Notes: generated by a model from the letters alone, not told the origin. 64,000 bases of DNA from Trichoplax adhaerens (GCF_000150275.1 NW_002060948.1:2782180-2846179); one strand, 5' to 3'. Shown: positions 12,687-28,470, counted from the first letter of the stretch. Program-made: numbers and translations.

Positions 12687-12879
12687 ATTAGCAAAATGGA
12701 GTAGCAAAGTATTGGATTCTAGAGAATGTTTTCGATGGCTGTAGTTATTACCACTGCCAGTGGGGTATGCTAAGAGCAGTGTTGCGTGGTAGGAGGAGTT
12801 GCTGCTATTCCGGTATGTCCATTGTACACTATCATACCGTACAGGTATTTTTTTCTTAATTTTCTTAACCTTGGAAGAC

Positions 12880-13110
12880 TACAGTACAATACTGTACAGT
12901 GTACGTACTGTAGGGTACGAGTACAGTACAGTACAGTACAGTACACACTGATGACAGAGTACAATGTACAGTACACTGCAGACTACAGTCCTGTACGTAT
13001 TGTACAGTGTACAGTACAGTACAGTATGCTAGAGGACTACAGGCTACAGTACAGTACACGACACTCTACTGTACAGTACAGTACACCACAGACTGTACAG
13101 TACTGTACAA
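12880..13110. repeat. GTAC-palindrome cluster E
   Basis: Near-continuous GTACA/GTACT words, including an uninterrupted GTACAGTACAGTACAGTAC stretch around 12921-12944. It starts about 195 bases upstream of the C1orf50 start. Because GTACAGTAC and GTACTGTAC are reverse complements, the whole block can fold back on itself. Confidence 0.85.
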
Positions 13111-13575
13111 TATGATTATTTTCGATGTCTCCTCTTCGTTAAAAAATTAAAGTTGTATTCCGTTGAAATTCCTGTATAGTATTTATATATACCCATAAAA
13201 GCATATCTCCCAAGATAGATTATCATGATAACATGAACGTACTATGTCAATAGATGGCAAAAAAAATCGTTTTAATGGCGGACCGTTATTTTTACTTAAA
13301 TAAGAACCAAGTTGGCATTCCTGAGCTATTAGGCTACAACCAGATATAGAATTTATCTAGTTTGGGTCTGATTTAGCCTATACAATTATATGTTTTCGGG
13401 GTGCCATCGAAAATAATCACTCTCAGGGTGGACGGGCTAATTTCTATGATTTTTGTGAAGGTAAATGTAAACAATATTTTTGATTTCGTCAATAGATTTT
13501 ATATGAAACGAAAGAGAATAAGTTAAATTACAAGAATCCGTTGTCAGAATCACTATACATCATTTCTGTTCTCAT

Positions 13576-13965
13576 TTGTACGAGTACACACTGACTACGG
13601 AGTACTGTACTGTACAATGCACATTACAGACTACTGTACAGTACTATATTGTACACTACAGTACAGTACTACAGACTACAGTACACTACAGTGTACAGTA
13701 CACACACTGTACACTGTACTGTACTGTATACTGTGCACTGACATCATTTTGGTTCTCATATGTACAGTACGCTTTCCTATACTCACTTCCTACAGACTAC
13801 AGACTACGGTACTATACTGTACTGTACGCTGTACTGTACTGTACACTGTACAGTACACCACAGAGTCACAGACTACAGTACTACAGTACAGAACAGTACA
13901 GTACAGTACAGTACAGTACAGTACAATACTGTATACTGTACAGTACACCGTGCACTGTAGAGTGG
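13576..13965. repeat. GTAC-palindrome cluster F
   Basis: About 390 bases of GTACA/GTACT words mixed with ACAGACTACAG phrases, with a pure 5-base-period run near 13893-13925. It lies about 485 bases upstream of the EXOC8 start codon. Confidence 0.85.
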
Positions 13966-14449
13966 ACGGTAATATCAATGCATCCGTAATGACATCGTTT
14001 TTGCTCTCATTTTTACGCTTTCCTATACTGTAGACTCGGTATTTCGTGGTCTTAATGTCTTTACCTGAGGAGAATGGCTATTGCCCAATGGTTTGTGGTG
14101 TACAGCAGTGTCGCCACTAGCCTCAACGTAATCGCTAGCAAAAATCGTGTCACTACTAGGACGGTACTGGAATTTACGCCATCGTCTGACTATGTCTAAA
14201 ATCAACTGTCCGTCGTATGAATGTACCTTTACTGTAACACCAGTGGCCGGTCCATGATACAGTATCGCAATTGGTGTAGGGCTCGCTGACGATATGCGAG
14301 TCAACTGCCTACGGCAGATCGTGGTCGGTCGGTCGGTCGGTTGGTCCGTTGTGGGCAGAGCCTGCGCTTGCAGTGGTGTTGAGCGAGAAAGGCAGTTTGC
14401 AGTTATTGACAGTCAGTCGGCCCCTCCAAATAATGATTACAAAGTGAAA

Positions 14450-17400
14450 ATGGATATTGGATTCAGAAATTTAAGAGATATACTCAACGCTGAAAATTTC
14501 GATGCCGAAGAGTGTAAGGAATCATAGCAATGTTTTAGCGTGTCCTATACTTGTGTGATGTAAAGCGATTAGGCTAGTGTGGATGGCCATAGTAGCTAGA
14601 TTTACCGTAGTCGCTTATTGAGTGTTGGAATGGTTCATGTCGGTTAAGCGTTGACAATTCCATTTTTACATGCAAGTAGATTATTTTACATTTCTTGAGT
14701 AAACTCCACTGTACAGTATCTGTAAATCAGCTGATGAGTTGTGACACACACTGTAGAAATATTCTATTCATGGAGTATATGAAAATACAATACTGTACCT
14801 TTAAAGCGCCAATGCAAAATTGCAGCATAGAATATTGATAGATAGTATTGCCCAAGCAGTCTACTCGTTCATGCAGAACAGACACTACTGTGCTGTATAG
14901 CTACAAAGATATTTTCTTTTCAGCAAAATTGATACAATTATTAATGATTTCAATTTCAATGATATACGATAGGTATGTCTTTTAAATGACAGTCATTAAT
15001 AATTCTATCAATTCCTTCACTTTTTTTGATTGTCTTCTCTTTCATAGAACAGTATTCCAAATTAATGCCATCTTTTTCTTTCTTAAATAATTGTAAAGAT
15101 GCTGAAGATTTATCAGGTAATTTAGATGGCCTTCAAGATTTACTCAGGGTGAGAAAATGCATACATGCCATAAGTGAAGAAACTTCTGTAGCATTAAAGA
15201 GGAATGTTTACAAGAATTACAAGCAATTCATTGATACCTCCAAGGAGATTTCTTGTATCCGCAAACTGTAAAAACTGTATTCAATTGCTATGTAAAGGCA
15301 TGCACTGACTTACAATGTCATTAGCTGATGAATGGTTATCATCTTTGATACTATTTATCATGTATCCAGGTATCTCCTTGTGAGATACAGATTTAATATT
15401 CACTAGCAAATAACCAACAAATCTACCGTATAGCGAAGATAGATGCAGTATCTTGCGCATTTTCATAGATGGTCAATATACGCCATTAGTGATATTATTT
15501 GTACAGATTGTCCTCTACATATACTTCGTTACTACTGCATATTATGTAGCAGTTATACATGATAGGAAAATTACTAGTGTTACCTGTTGCATATACAAGT
15601 CAGGTTAACTAAGTAGTAACTGTCCCAAGATTTTATAGCTCGTTACCAGAATATCTATATAGTACCATAATTATAATTATCAAAGAGTCACTAAAGTACA
15701 GTATAATAATTAATTAATAAATGATATACTCGTATAGATGAGTTTTGCTTTATTGTTTCCATTTGTGATTGAATTTGGCACGAAATGAACGGTTAGTAAA
15801 CTTAATTAAAGCGCGCCAGATCTTGAAACTGAGATGTATCAGTTAAGTCATCTCTTAAGTGAAGAAAAAGCAATGATATCCAGCTTGTCAGAATTATCAG
15901 TTCTAAATAGTGGTGGTATGATAGCCAATTTTACTATTGCATAACTGTACCGTGGTGTCTTCAGATACTATGAAATCTTAAATATAAATTATTTTAATGT
16001 GAAAATTTTAATTTGCAGCTTCTAAATCATCTATTAAAGAAAAGGATAAATTTGTCAAGGATGAACAGTTACAGCAATTGCTAGACAGCATTGAAGGATA
16101 TAAGGTGAATTTACTATGCTTCTTATATTTTAACTGTAGTTGTAGAAAAATTTTCGTAAACCTTTAAACGTGTTAGTCAATATCTTCAGATATCGCGTAA
16201 GAATGGAAATATCATAAAAGACTCATCAGGCATTATTGATGGTATATTGTTTTGAATAAAAGGATTAAACTTTTAATTATCCCCGTAACTTTCATGCTAG
16301 GATGCAGAGGTTACTTCAGACACGCATATCGTCACACAAGGAAATTTACTAGAGATAAATCCTGATACAAAACAAGCTTTAAGGAACGTCTTCATGTTTC
16401 TTTTAAGTGATCGGATCCTAGTTACAACTCCATTACCGCAACGGTAACAAATAAATTAAAACGCAGAAATTTACTTGAATTCATAGTCATAATCTATCAT
16501 ATATATGTGGGTATATATAGCGAAAGAAAAAATAATCTCAAATATAAGCTAGAGGCTGAATACTTGTTTGGTTCGTTTGCTGTCGTTGATGTTCTTTCGG
16601 ACTCAGGTATTTTTAGCTGAAACATGTGATAGAAATTATCATAGTTCAAATTGCCAATTAATGAAGGTTCAAAGTTAATTGATAAAATTGATATTTAGGC
16701 GTGAAGAATGCCTTCAAATTCTTACCTAGTGAAGCTTTCTACCAAACTGGTAGTAGTGAAGCTAAGGTTCAGACAGTATAGCTTTCATATATCATCTATA
16801 CCAGTGTCTGTTAACGGTAGCTGACTAAAAAGATAAAAATCGATGAAGAAATATGTTTTTCTATATTTACTCAAATTTAGAGTATGTGGTTAAAAACTAT
16901 AAGGGAAGCAATGGAGAGCGCAGATTCTCGTAACATGTTACAGGCGAAAGATGATCCTATTAGTTCAACAGGTACCATTTCATCGATATTTAAACTGTTA
17001 CTATGTTAGATGTATCAAAATTTTTATAAAATTTAGAATCTTAATAAATGGATCGAAAGTTTCTTTTACGTACAAGAATTAAGATGATTTTCTGATTATA
17101 TTCATCTAGAAATCAACATTAATGTCGACTTTAATCAGCAATCACATGCAAGTGTATGTAATGTATTGCTACTAAATTCAGAATGTATACTAATACGATA
17201 GCATTTACAGATAACAAAAACTGCATTGATTGTATTACTAGGATCCTACATCGGCAGAAGAAGTGACGCAGTTGTTCGAAGATTTAGATATTTGTGTAGC
17301 CCAAAGAGACTTTGAAGGAGCTGCTACATTCGTCATTAAAAGTATTGGCTAACATTAAAAACTAATTTTTTCTCTAAAATAATTCTAGACTGTATATTGC

Positions 17401-19436
17401 ACCAAATTTTATAGTTATAACGCTTGTTAAAGTCGTATTTTGAATCTTAATAGTTCATGACATTATTGCCCACCGTGGAGGGACCGAAGATAAAGAATAC
17501 AAGTAAGTGTATGCATTTACTGTTTGAGTGTACTGGTTTATCTGTATCGTAAAAGGTATTGCATTATATAATTGAAATTAGAAAACGCTTGGACGAAATA
17601 ACTTTAGAGTTGTCTTCAAATCTGGCCCAGGAACTTACCAGTTTTTACGGTTCTTCTCTTCCCGGTGGCACTAGTTCTGTCAGAAAGGCTGTTGATATTC
17701 TAAAGAGACTTGAACGAACATCTTTGGTATAATCTTATATTCTAGAAGCAGTCCATTATTAATTATATAGTTAATACTAATATTCCTTTGATAATTAATT
17801 GATCTATTAGGCATGTCAACTATTTATGAAGAATCGAAGTTTTGCAACTAGATACAAATTGCGGTAAATTAAAATCATGATTTTTTAAACATAAAATGGA
17901 ATTAGTGTATTGATTTCTCTTGTTCATGTTATGCATTTCATGAATAGGCAATTAAAAATTGAAGGCGCTATAACTTTATACATAACGAAGCTTTCACGAG
18001 CATTTTTTAACGAGATGATACGAGCTGCAAAAGAGTTCCGTACATCGTTTGAAGACAAGCCTGAATGCTTTTCTTGTAAGATTAAGGGATAATTGTGTTG
18101 TTGGCGCTGGCGTCTCCTCTAGCCATAAATGATATTTGATTGCGGGTAAAGTGATGTGTAAGATAATTGTTTATTTTTATGAATTATGTTAGCTTTTGTT
18201 ATTTGGGCCAGAGGTGAGATGAAAGCTTTCGTCAGCAGTTTTTCTCGTCAAGTATTTCGAAACAATCTAAATATCTCTGTGGTATCAGAATGTGTGAGAG
18301 TTGCGTGCAACTATTGTGATGAGGTAATTTGAATTTGTAGTTTGATATAGTACAGAAATATCGTACTTGAGAATATATAGAGATATAAATATTAGTTAAG
18401 AAGTATACAATAACATGGTAACATAATGGACTATACTTATAACCCTTTTTTATAGCTAAAATCGGTAGGATTCGATTTAAAATTCATTTTGCACCGAGTT
18501 TTATTAAAGAATATTCTTGAGACGATTTTTGATGCTAGAGACCAGCTGATAGATGCATGTAAACACAGGGCTATAGTAAGTATTATCTTAATGAGAAGAA
18601 AATTATCATGCACTAAAAGTATGGTTAAAATTTGCATCAATGATGCATTAATTAATTAAAATCATTAGATTAAAATTCTTGTTAAATAAGTACTAACAAC
18701 TTTTCATAGGATGAGCAATGGAGGTCCGTAAATCTACGAAAGGAAGAGACAGCTCAAGTTTTAGTTCATGAAATGAATAATTACGGAATAGAATCCTTTC
18801 AAAACTATATATACAGTAAGTTTACGTTATATCAAAGATATCTCACAAAATTACGGAATTTGACATATGAATGACATTGTCTCTTTGGTAATTATTATTT
18901 TGAATAAAGATGGTTGTGTAATTCTCTTAAGTGAGTCCGTGATAGCTTTTGTTAAGAGGATTATGACTTTCTTGGAGGGGTGCTTTCAATTTGATGTTTG
19001 CGAGGTAACACAAATGTGTAAGAGTTAGTGTGATCAAGTATTGTAGACATGAATATGACGACTTTTTTCGTTTGTTACTTTGCACTAGATTAACGCAGTC
19101 ATAGTGGAATGCATCTGCGATATCTTTAAGTGTCAAATTAGGAATATGAAAGCGACACTGGCATCAAAACAATTTGCTAATGAAAAACCGTTTATCTTAA
19201 AAAATGCAGTGTTTCTAAATCATTGTTTACTGTCTTGCATCAAGCGTAAAACAGAAGCAATATTTGGATACTCTTTTAAGGAGTTTCGACAGCTCAGCTC
19301 ATTCATCGATAGCGAATTAGCTATAAATGAAAAAGCCAATGCGACAAAGTCTCAGGCAGATTATCCATCCCTCAAATCTGGACAAAGTGCAAGTCTTGAT
19401 GAAGAGTTTGACTATGATGATGCAGAATTTGTATAG
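14450..19436 (+). CDS. EXOC8: Exocyst complex subunit EXOC8 (Exo84)
   Basis: Nineteen exons: 14450-14513, 15048-15254, 15820-15915, 16019-16104, 16301-16443, 16521-16606, 16699-16766, 16881-16971, 17110-17153, 17242-17341, 17454-17502, 17582-17726, 17811-17863, 17948-18075, 18193-18323, 18456-18575, 18710-18815, 18910-19004 and 19089-19436. Phases agree from exon 2 onward, and the product is about 718 residues (human 725). The exocyst tethers secretory vesicles to the plasma membrane. Diagnostic blocks are LKRNVYKNYKQFIDTSKEIS, YLETEMYQLSHLLSEEKA, a PH domain (exons 4-8), EDLDICVAQRDFEGA, and RQLKIEGAITLYITKLSRAF in the C-terminal helical domain. Oddity: joining exon 1 to exon 2 at the best GT-AG sites creates a TAA at the junction, so that one boundary is unresolved. 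An AATAAA lies at 19947-19952. Confidence 0.93.
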
Positions 19437-20894
19437 TGAAATTGAATACTAAGGCCTAAACTGTTGGTTGTTATCGTTATGTATTGCAAATGTATAACAT
19501 TGTAATAATCATAGACACCTGGATATTTTATTATTCAATCTGAAGCATTTTACCTTGGATGTAGCCCGATTGTTTTTGTACTAATTTACATAATGAATTT
19601 TACGTTATCTTAATGTAAAAAATTACAGAAAATACCCCTTACACAACGGGAAGATTACTTTGGATAAGGATTTAGGATCTTTGACTTCATGGAGTCATTA
19701 TTTTTAAGAGTATCTGAAGTTGACGGCATTATACCCTTTAATAAGTAATATTCTACTTGTCCTTTCGGCTCCTTATATTAAGGATTTATTGGTAACTCAT
19801 GGAATTGTATAACAGGGAGAGCTACCAACCAAATTTTAGGGTTGATGAAGGGTAGCTGTAGTGTTTACAGCAACTTGTACAGAAATATCATTAATTTCAG
19901 TGTGCAAAAATGATTCTAAGATTGCTGTTTTCTTAATATCAGTTAAAATAAATAAATTACTTGCGTATAGTTGTATTATTATGGATTTTTTTTATAATAA
20001 TGATACTGTCTACAATTACAAATAAAATTGTACTATTTTTAGGTTGATCTTGGAGTCTGAGCTATTATGATCAATAGTACAATTTACTTCGCAGGGAGCA
20101 TTTGCATTTATTTCGCGTACCTAATTGAACAAACTGCGTTGTAAATAATTTATTGCTTAAGAGAAACTTCGATTTTAGCTGGGTTGTAAATTATCCATAG
20201 TACATTATAGTATCTCCATTAATCTCATAAGTACATTGAGTCTAAATGAAATAGCTACAGTAGAGATCCTTAGGCTACATCATTGTCTTGTTCTCTATTA
20301 GCTGTTGTGAATTAGCACATTCTGTACTATGTACGTATATAGTGATAGTCTAATATTGAATACAATCCAGCTAAATCGAAGTTTCTTTTAATCTCGTATT
20401 AGCTATTCACTTCAAAATTTTAGTTCCCTTTCATACCCTCTCCAGGACTGTTTAAAGCGTTCTAAGATGTCAAGTTTATTGTATACTGAATTATGGGTAT
20501 ATATATACAGTATACTTTATTGAATTAAATTGTTGATTAATATGACTGAATAAATTCGAGTATACCGTACACCGTTCACTAGGCTCTGCACTCAATTATG
20601 GTCTTCTTCTACTGATGCAGTCAGTAGTCCATGCCCAAATACCCGTGATACTGTACTATACTGTACGGTGTATTGTACAGTACATTTATTTACTGTATGC
20701 AGTACAGTACAAGGACTGTAGCGCAGAGTGTTAGTACAGTAGGGTACAGTACTGTACAGTATATTGTACTGTACCGTACAGTACAAGTGTGCATGTTACG
20801 GTACGGTAGATTTATTAGTGTACTGTACTGTACTGTACTGTAGACTTGCAACGTGCTTGTGTTCCAACTTGGAAACTGCAACACGAATGGCAAT
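19437..20894. other. Intergenic region between EXOC8 and MRPL47
   Basis: 3' flank of EXOC8, then AT-rich DNA, then GTAC-palindrome cluster G just before MRPL47. No further gene is supported. Confidence 0.5.
20650..20845. repeat. GTAC-palindrome cluster G
   Basis: Dense GTACAGTAC/GTACTGTAC words, including GTACAGTACTGTACAGTAT and TGTACTGTACTGTACTGTAG, ending about 50 bases upstream of the MRPL47 start codon. This is the closest of the clusters to a start codon. Confidence 0.85.
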
Positions 20895-22507
20895 ATGTCC
20901 ACGTTGCTGAGACGAATTCGCAGGTAAGTTTCAGAAGATGAATGCGTTTTAATTCAAGTAAGGATTTACCTTCGGGTACGTATGTTACCCTGACATTAAC
21001 TATGCCTTATTTATACTGGCTAGCATTGCGTTAAATACCGTCAATCAGCTTGTTCCTTTTGCAAGAAATCGATCGTGCCCTGGTATAGTTGCAGTTCAGC
21101 AAAGGTCGATTAGTTGTAGCTTGAGTTGCCAAGGTTTGAAAGAATTTTTACCACAAAAAGGCGATTTACCGGATGAAGATGGAAAGCTAATTATAGGTTA
21201 TTCTTTCTACTAGCATAATGATACTCTTGTTATATATGGCTTTACAAGGTGCATGCAATATACGCGCACGGGTATACTCGTCGACCGTGCATGTGTAGCA
21301 GTTAGATTGCCAATGATGCTAGTACCGAAGTACAGTCAGTACTAATATGCGTGTATTCGTATTATGGTGTGCTTGGATATGGTATTGAGCAATTATTATA
21401 ATTAGCATTGCATGTGTGCATGATCCAGATTTGGCAGTCTGCATATCGCATCACTAATATAAAAAAGATACATGCTCAGCTTAAATTGAGAATTATCACC
21501 AAGATACAGTTCGCATTGATAATACTTTTCTAGTGATGCGTGCTACTAGCATAATGTGTAATTTTCAAATGGCTGATACACGTACAGGTGTTGGACCTTA
21601 TGTACAATAGTATACATTACATGAAATTTGCTATATTTAGCATTTTAGTCGTACAATACATGGATATGCTGATAATATATAATTAAGTAATTAAATATCC
21701 CATGGCACACGAGTATACGGTATAGTAGGTAGTTGCGATCTAATGATAGTATATTTGATTTCTCAGGGCGTAGTTGGAGGGCGAGTGAATTACGCGTCAA
21801 AAGCTTTGAGGATTTGCTTAAACTATGGTAAGCAATATTATGTTTTCTAGAAGCTATTCGTTCAATTAGGATTTATAAAAAGGGATCTTGTACTATCTCA
21901 TCCAAGGCTGAAGTTGTAGTATTATATTGCCTTACAAATTACTGCAGCCGAATGTTACCTTTAAGCTGATAGCACTAAGCGCTGCTTTGATATGATGCTT
22001 GCAGGTATGTCTTATTGAAAGAGAAAAATATGTTGTTAACATTACAACATGAAGCTCGAAGACAACGAGTGCCTATGCCTGGTCCAGAAAGATTGATAAA
22101 GGTAGAACAGATATTAGTAAGATTTGGAGAGTTACGATGAAGATGTTCTAGAAATACTAAACTTAGCTACATTGCTTCTTTACGCTTATAAAGGTGAATA
22201 AATCAATGGCGAGGATTCGCCATGTATTAAGGGAAAGGGTAAGAATGAACGTTACAGTAACGATCACTGTACCGTAATTATTGTATAATTAATTATAAGC
22301 TCGCGATGGATAGGGAAATATCAATGACCGAGGCTACTACCTTGTAATTGTTCTGTCCAATTTGTGGCCAACATTGCTGCTTTTATGATAATGTCTATAC
22401 AAATATTGCATGATGTGATTTAATACATGACTTCTTATTCGATACGGTTAAACTATTAGGAAACAGCTAGAGAGAAAATTCGTCCAGCAAGTAAGAAGAG
22501 CAATTAA
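20895..22507 (+). CDS. MRPL47: Mitochondrial large ribosomal subunit protein uL29m (MRPL47), short form
   Basis: Six exons with matching phases: 20895-20923, 21024-21196, 21767-21827, 22005-22101, 22194-22238 and 22460-22507, giving 150 residues. It is a structural protein of the mitochondrial large ribosomal subunit. The N-terminus is basic and Ser-rich, as expected for a mitochondrial targeting peptide. GLKEFL, then [20 protein letters not shown] and [13 protein letters not shown], match the human blocks [26 protein letters not shown] and KRQRLPMPSPERL. The last exon gives [18 protein letters not shown] and stops, so the roughly 100-residue C-terminal extension of the human protein (250 residues) is absent. 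An AATAAA at 22616-22621, about 110 bases past the stop, supports a genuine 3' end here. Confidence 0.88.
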
Positions 22508-23722
22508 AAATAAAAAATAATATGTATCGTTCGGATAACGACTAATTAATTAAATTATAATTAAGATTTGTCATTGTAATATTTGAAAACGGTATTAACT
22601 ATTTTAATAGCAAGTAATAAAGCTACTATGAAGGATAAGAATTTAATTTACTGTATATGTTGATCGTACGATCTAAAGTATATGCACAATCTTTTGGTTA
22701 GGATAGTATATAATTTCGTTTAATCTAATAGATTTAGTCCCATTTATTATCTTTATAAACTAAGACTAAACATTTACGATGATGTCGTATTGCATTTTCT
22801 TAAAACGCTTATGTTATTCTGCTCATTTTTGCTATTCGTAATGTAAAAATATAATCCTTCTATTAGCAAATGCCTTCTGCGTATATAATGTTGTTAGTAG
22901 ATTAACGTGTATTGCCTTATCATTTAGTAATTGAAATTGGATAAAATTTGTAATTGTGTCAGTATTATGATTTCTCACCGGTGCAGTTACTATGAACTTT
23001 ACTACAATATTACTATTATTCGACGAAATCGTAATAATGAGACCCTAGTGTAATAAACTGACATAAATACTGAGTGACCTTACTTAAAATACAATTGTAT
23101 CTATATCATAAGATAGTTGGCTCCCTCTATGTATAAATTAAATTTTAATGCTCGATATTGATAGCTAATTTATTTTCTATGACGTCAAATTTTGACTTAC
23201 GGGACAGTTATGATATGTAATAATCAACACATGATCGTAATTTTCGATCTTTCCTAGTCATAATCTTGAAAAGACCGCAATTGGTGATATTTCATATTGA
23301 ATTTATGGAAGTAACGCAAATGGACATAAGCTGGTATCAATAGCCAGCGACACAAACTTCACAACTTTACGAAGGAAATATGGCTATCATAATAGCAAAT
23401 ATGCTAAACTACGTCATGAATAGTAAAATTATTAAATTATATACATTAGAAATATAAAGTTACAAGTAATCACAGTATCTCAATAACGCATAAACTAAAT
23501 AATCTTACAAAAAAATTAGTGCATCTAAGAATAATGATTATCAACAAAACCTGCAATTGATCAAGATAATTTACATCATAATATTTGTAACCAGATTATT
23601 TACTCTATCTAAAGGTTAATAAAATAGTAAATTGGTCTAAATTAGCAGGGCTTACTATTCCTAGAATGTTTTCCAGCGAACTAATCTTAACACTCCTCCT
23701 AAAGTATATCAATAGATCTCTA
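22508..23722. other. Convergent 3' flank of MRPL47 and PDE6D
   Basis: AT-rich DNA between two convergent 3' ends. A polyadenylation signal for MRPL47 lies at 22616-22621. I see no gene, RNA or repeat that can be supported. Confidence 0.45.
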
Positions 23723-26626
<2,904 letters not shown>

Positions 26627-27498
26627 AGCTGGAGTTTGCTTTTGCTCTGACACCCAATAACCGTTTGTTGGCCAAATTGATCGTAATGTCCAATCTGCGG
26701 CTAACGAAAACTAATCAATCTACTTCCTGCTTTGACGTAGCGTCGTTGAATAACGATCTAGTGATTCTAAAATCTCCTGTGACTGTAGGCGATATTTTCT
26801 ATCTTTGGATTTCTTGTCCACAATCAACTAGTATTGCATGCAGCTTGTACTGGCGAGAGCGTGCCTATTTGCTTGATTCTACTGTATTCAAGCTATGAAA
26901 AAAAGGCCAATCTTGCGATCTTTCGCAGGCCTCCGTGCTGGCTGCTGCTAGGTTACTGTCGTGGCTGCGCGCGCACGTAAACCTTGCAATACTGTGTTAC
27001 AGTACTGGGACAGTATTGGATACTGGACACTATGGTAGCGCGCATTTTGCATAATGTAGTAGAGTCATGGACTAGTGGAAATTTGGAGTCGTCCATGTTT
27101 TTTAGTCTTTCATTTTTTGTAAAAGTCCCAGGTTTTAGTCATGTCTTTGGCAGTCTATGATTGTGCTATGGTACTCGTACTGACTATTTTGGCATGGTTT
27201 GGAACTGTATTGTCTTTCCTTTTGGTAGTCCCTGGTACCTAGGGTACAGCAACTGTGCATTCGATTGTACTTTTTGTTCAAATGGCTTCAAGCTCTCTGT
27301 TTCAGCGATGTCTGTGCAGCAACGTTGCAAAACTAGGCTGGCATATCGCAATTAGTATTCGAGCGCGCGTTCACAGCATACGCTGTACAGTACATGATCT
27401 AAATATTAAGTCGATATAAAACTTGACCATAGTATATTATTATTTTTCCCCAATTTAGTAAGTAAATAAATAATGATAGCTCGGTAATCATGATTCAT

Positions 27499-28470
27499 CA
27501 ATCTAGCATTCTCGCCATTTTGTAGGTGTACAGTGTACAGTGTACAGTACAATGGTACTATACAGTAGTGTACACTGTACAGTACGACGGGCGTCGTGTC
27601 AATGTGCACATTGAGCCTTGTACTGTACACTCAGTGTACAGTATAGTACAGTATACAGTAGTAGTACTGTGGACGTTCGCCAGTTTTAATGAACGAACGT
27701 ACGAACGTCCAATTTGAACGTCGGACGTTCATTGAACGTACCAACGTACACAGTGTACAGTGTTAACACTACAGTATATAGTGTACACTGTACAGTACGG
27801 TATAAGACTATACTATACTGTACACTGTACATACAGTACAGTAGTACAGTATACTGTAGTCATGACTCTGAAATACAAAGTGTTGTAAAAGACGTTTGTA
27901 CTACTGTACTGTACTGTACTGTATAGTATTGGGGTGGGATTATACAAACTGACTGTATACACTGTACTGTACACTGTACACTGTACAGTACAGTTCGTCG
28001 ACGTCCGATCTGACAACGAACGTACATACCGAACGTCCAAAATCGAACGTCCGTTGGACGTCCAATCGCTCGACGTCTACAGCACTATACAGTAGTACTG
28101 TGCCCTATGTTATCCAGTACTTGAATCTAGCATTCTAGCCATTTTGGAGGTGTACAGTGTACAGTGTACAGTACAGTGGTACTATACAGTACTGTACTGT
28201 ACAGTGTACAGTACAGTACGACGGGCGTCGTCTCAATGTGCACATTGAGCCTTGTATAGTACAGTATACAGTAGTACTGTGCCCTATGTTATCCAGTACT
28301 TCAATCTAGCATTCTCGCCATTTTGGAGGTGTACAGTGTACAGTGTACAGTACAGTGGTACTATACAGTACTGTACACTGTACAGTACGTTGGGCGTCGT
28401 GTCAATGTGCACATTGAACCTTGTTCAGTATAGTATCCTACTGTGCCCTATGTTATCCAGTACTGTACCG
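27499..28470. repeat. About 180-base repeat unit, three copies plus a fragment
   Basis: Copies share ATCTAGCATTCT.GCCATTTTG, then GTGTACAGTGTACAGTGTAC, then ACGGGCGTCGTGTCAATGTG and CACATTGAGCCTTGT. The anchor ATCTAG falls at 27501, 28125 and 28304. The last two copies are in direct tandem with a period of 179, and a fourth fragment (CTGTGCCCTATGTTATCCAG) follows near 28441. The first copy sits 624 bases upstream. The copies are close to identical, so the amplification is recent. Confidence 0.85.

Larger units (their letters stand above)
12687..14449. other. Divergent intergenic region between C1orf50 and EXOC8
   Basis: Contains two of the densest GTAC-palindrome clusters (12880-13110 and 13576-13965) and a GC-richer stretch at about 14040-14450 next to the EXOC8 start, including a GGTCGGTCGGTCGGTTGG run near 14328. 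The repeat produces several overlapping artificial frames rich in Tyr, Cys, Thr and Val. None is a gene. Confidence 0.6.

Noticed and set aside
12770-13115. Overlapping open frames on both strands (and likewise at 13576-14033, 20592-20902 and 27406-28668) rich in Tyr, Cys, Thr, Val and Gln
   Set aside because: They are translations of the GTACA/GTACT repeat, which has no stop codons in several frames, and occur in both strands at once with no splice or family support.
14023-14304. 93-codon minus-strand frame in a GC-richer stretch
   Set aside because: It begins at TTG, matches no family I know and lies in the 5' flank of EXOC8. GC-richness alone lengthens frames here. It might be an exon, but nothing joins to it.
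26665-26898. 77-codon plus-strand frame upstream of PDE6D
   Set aside because: It starts at TTG, lies directly next to PDE6D exon 1 on the opposite strand and has no recognisable domain.
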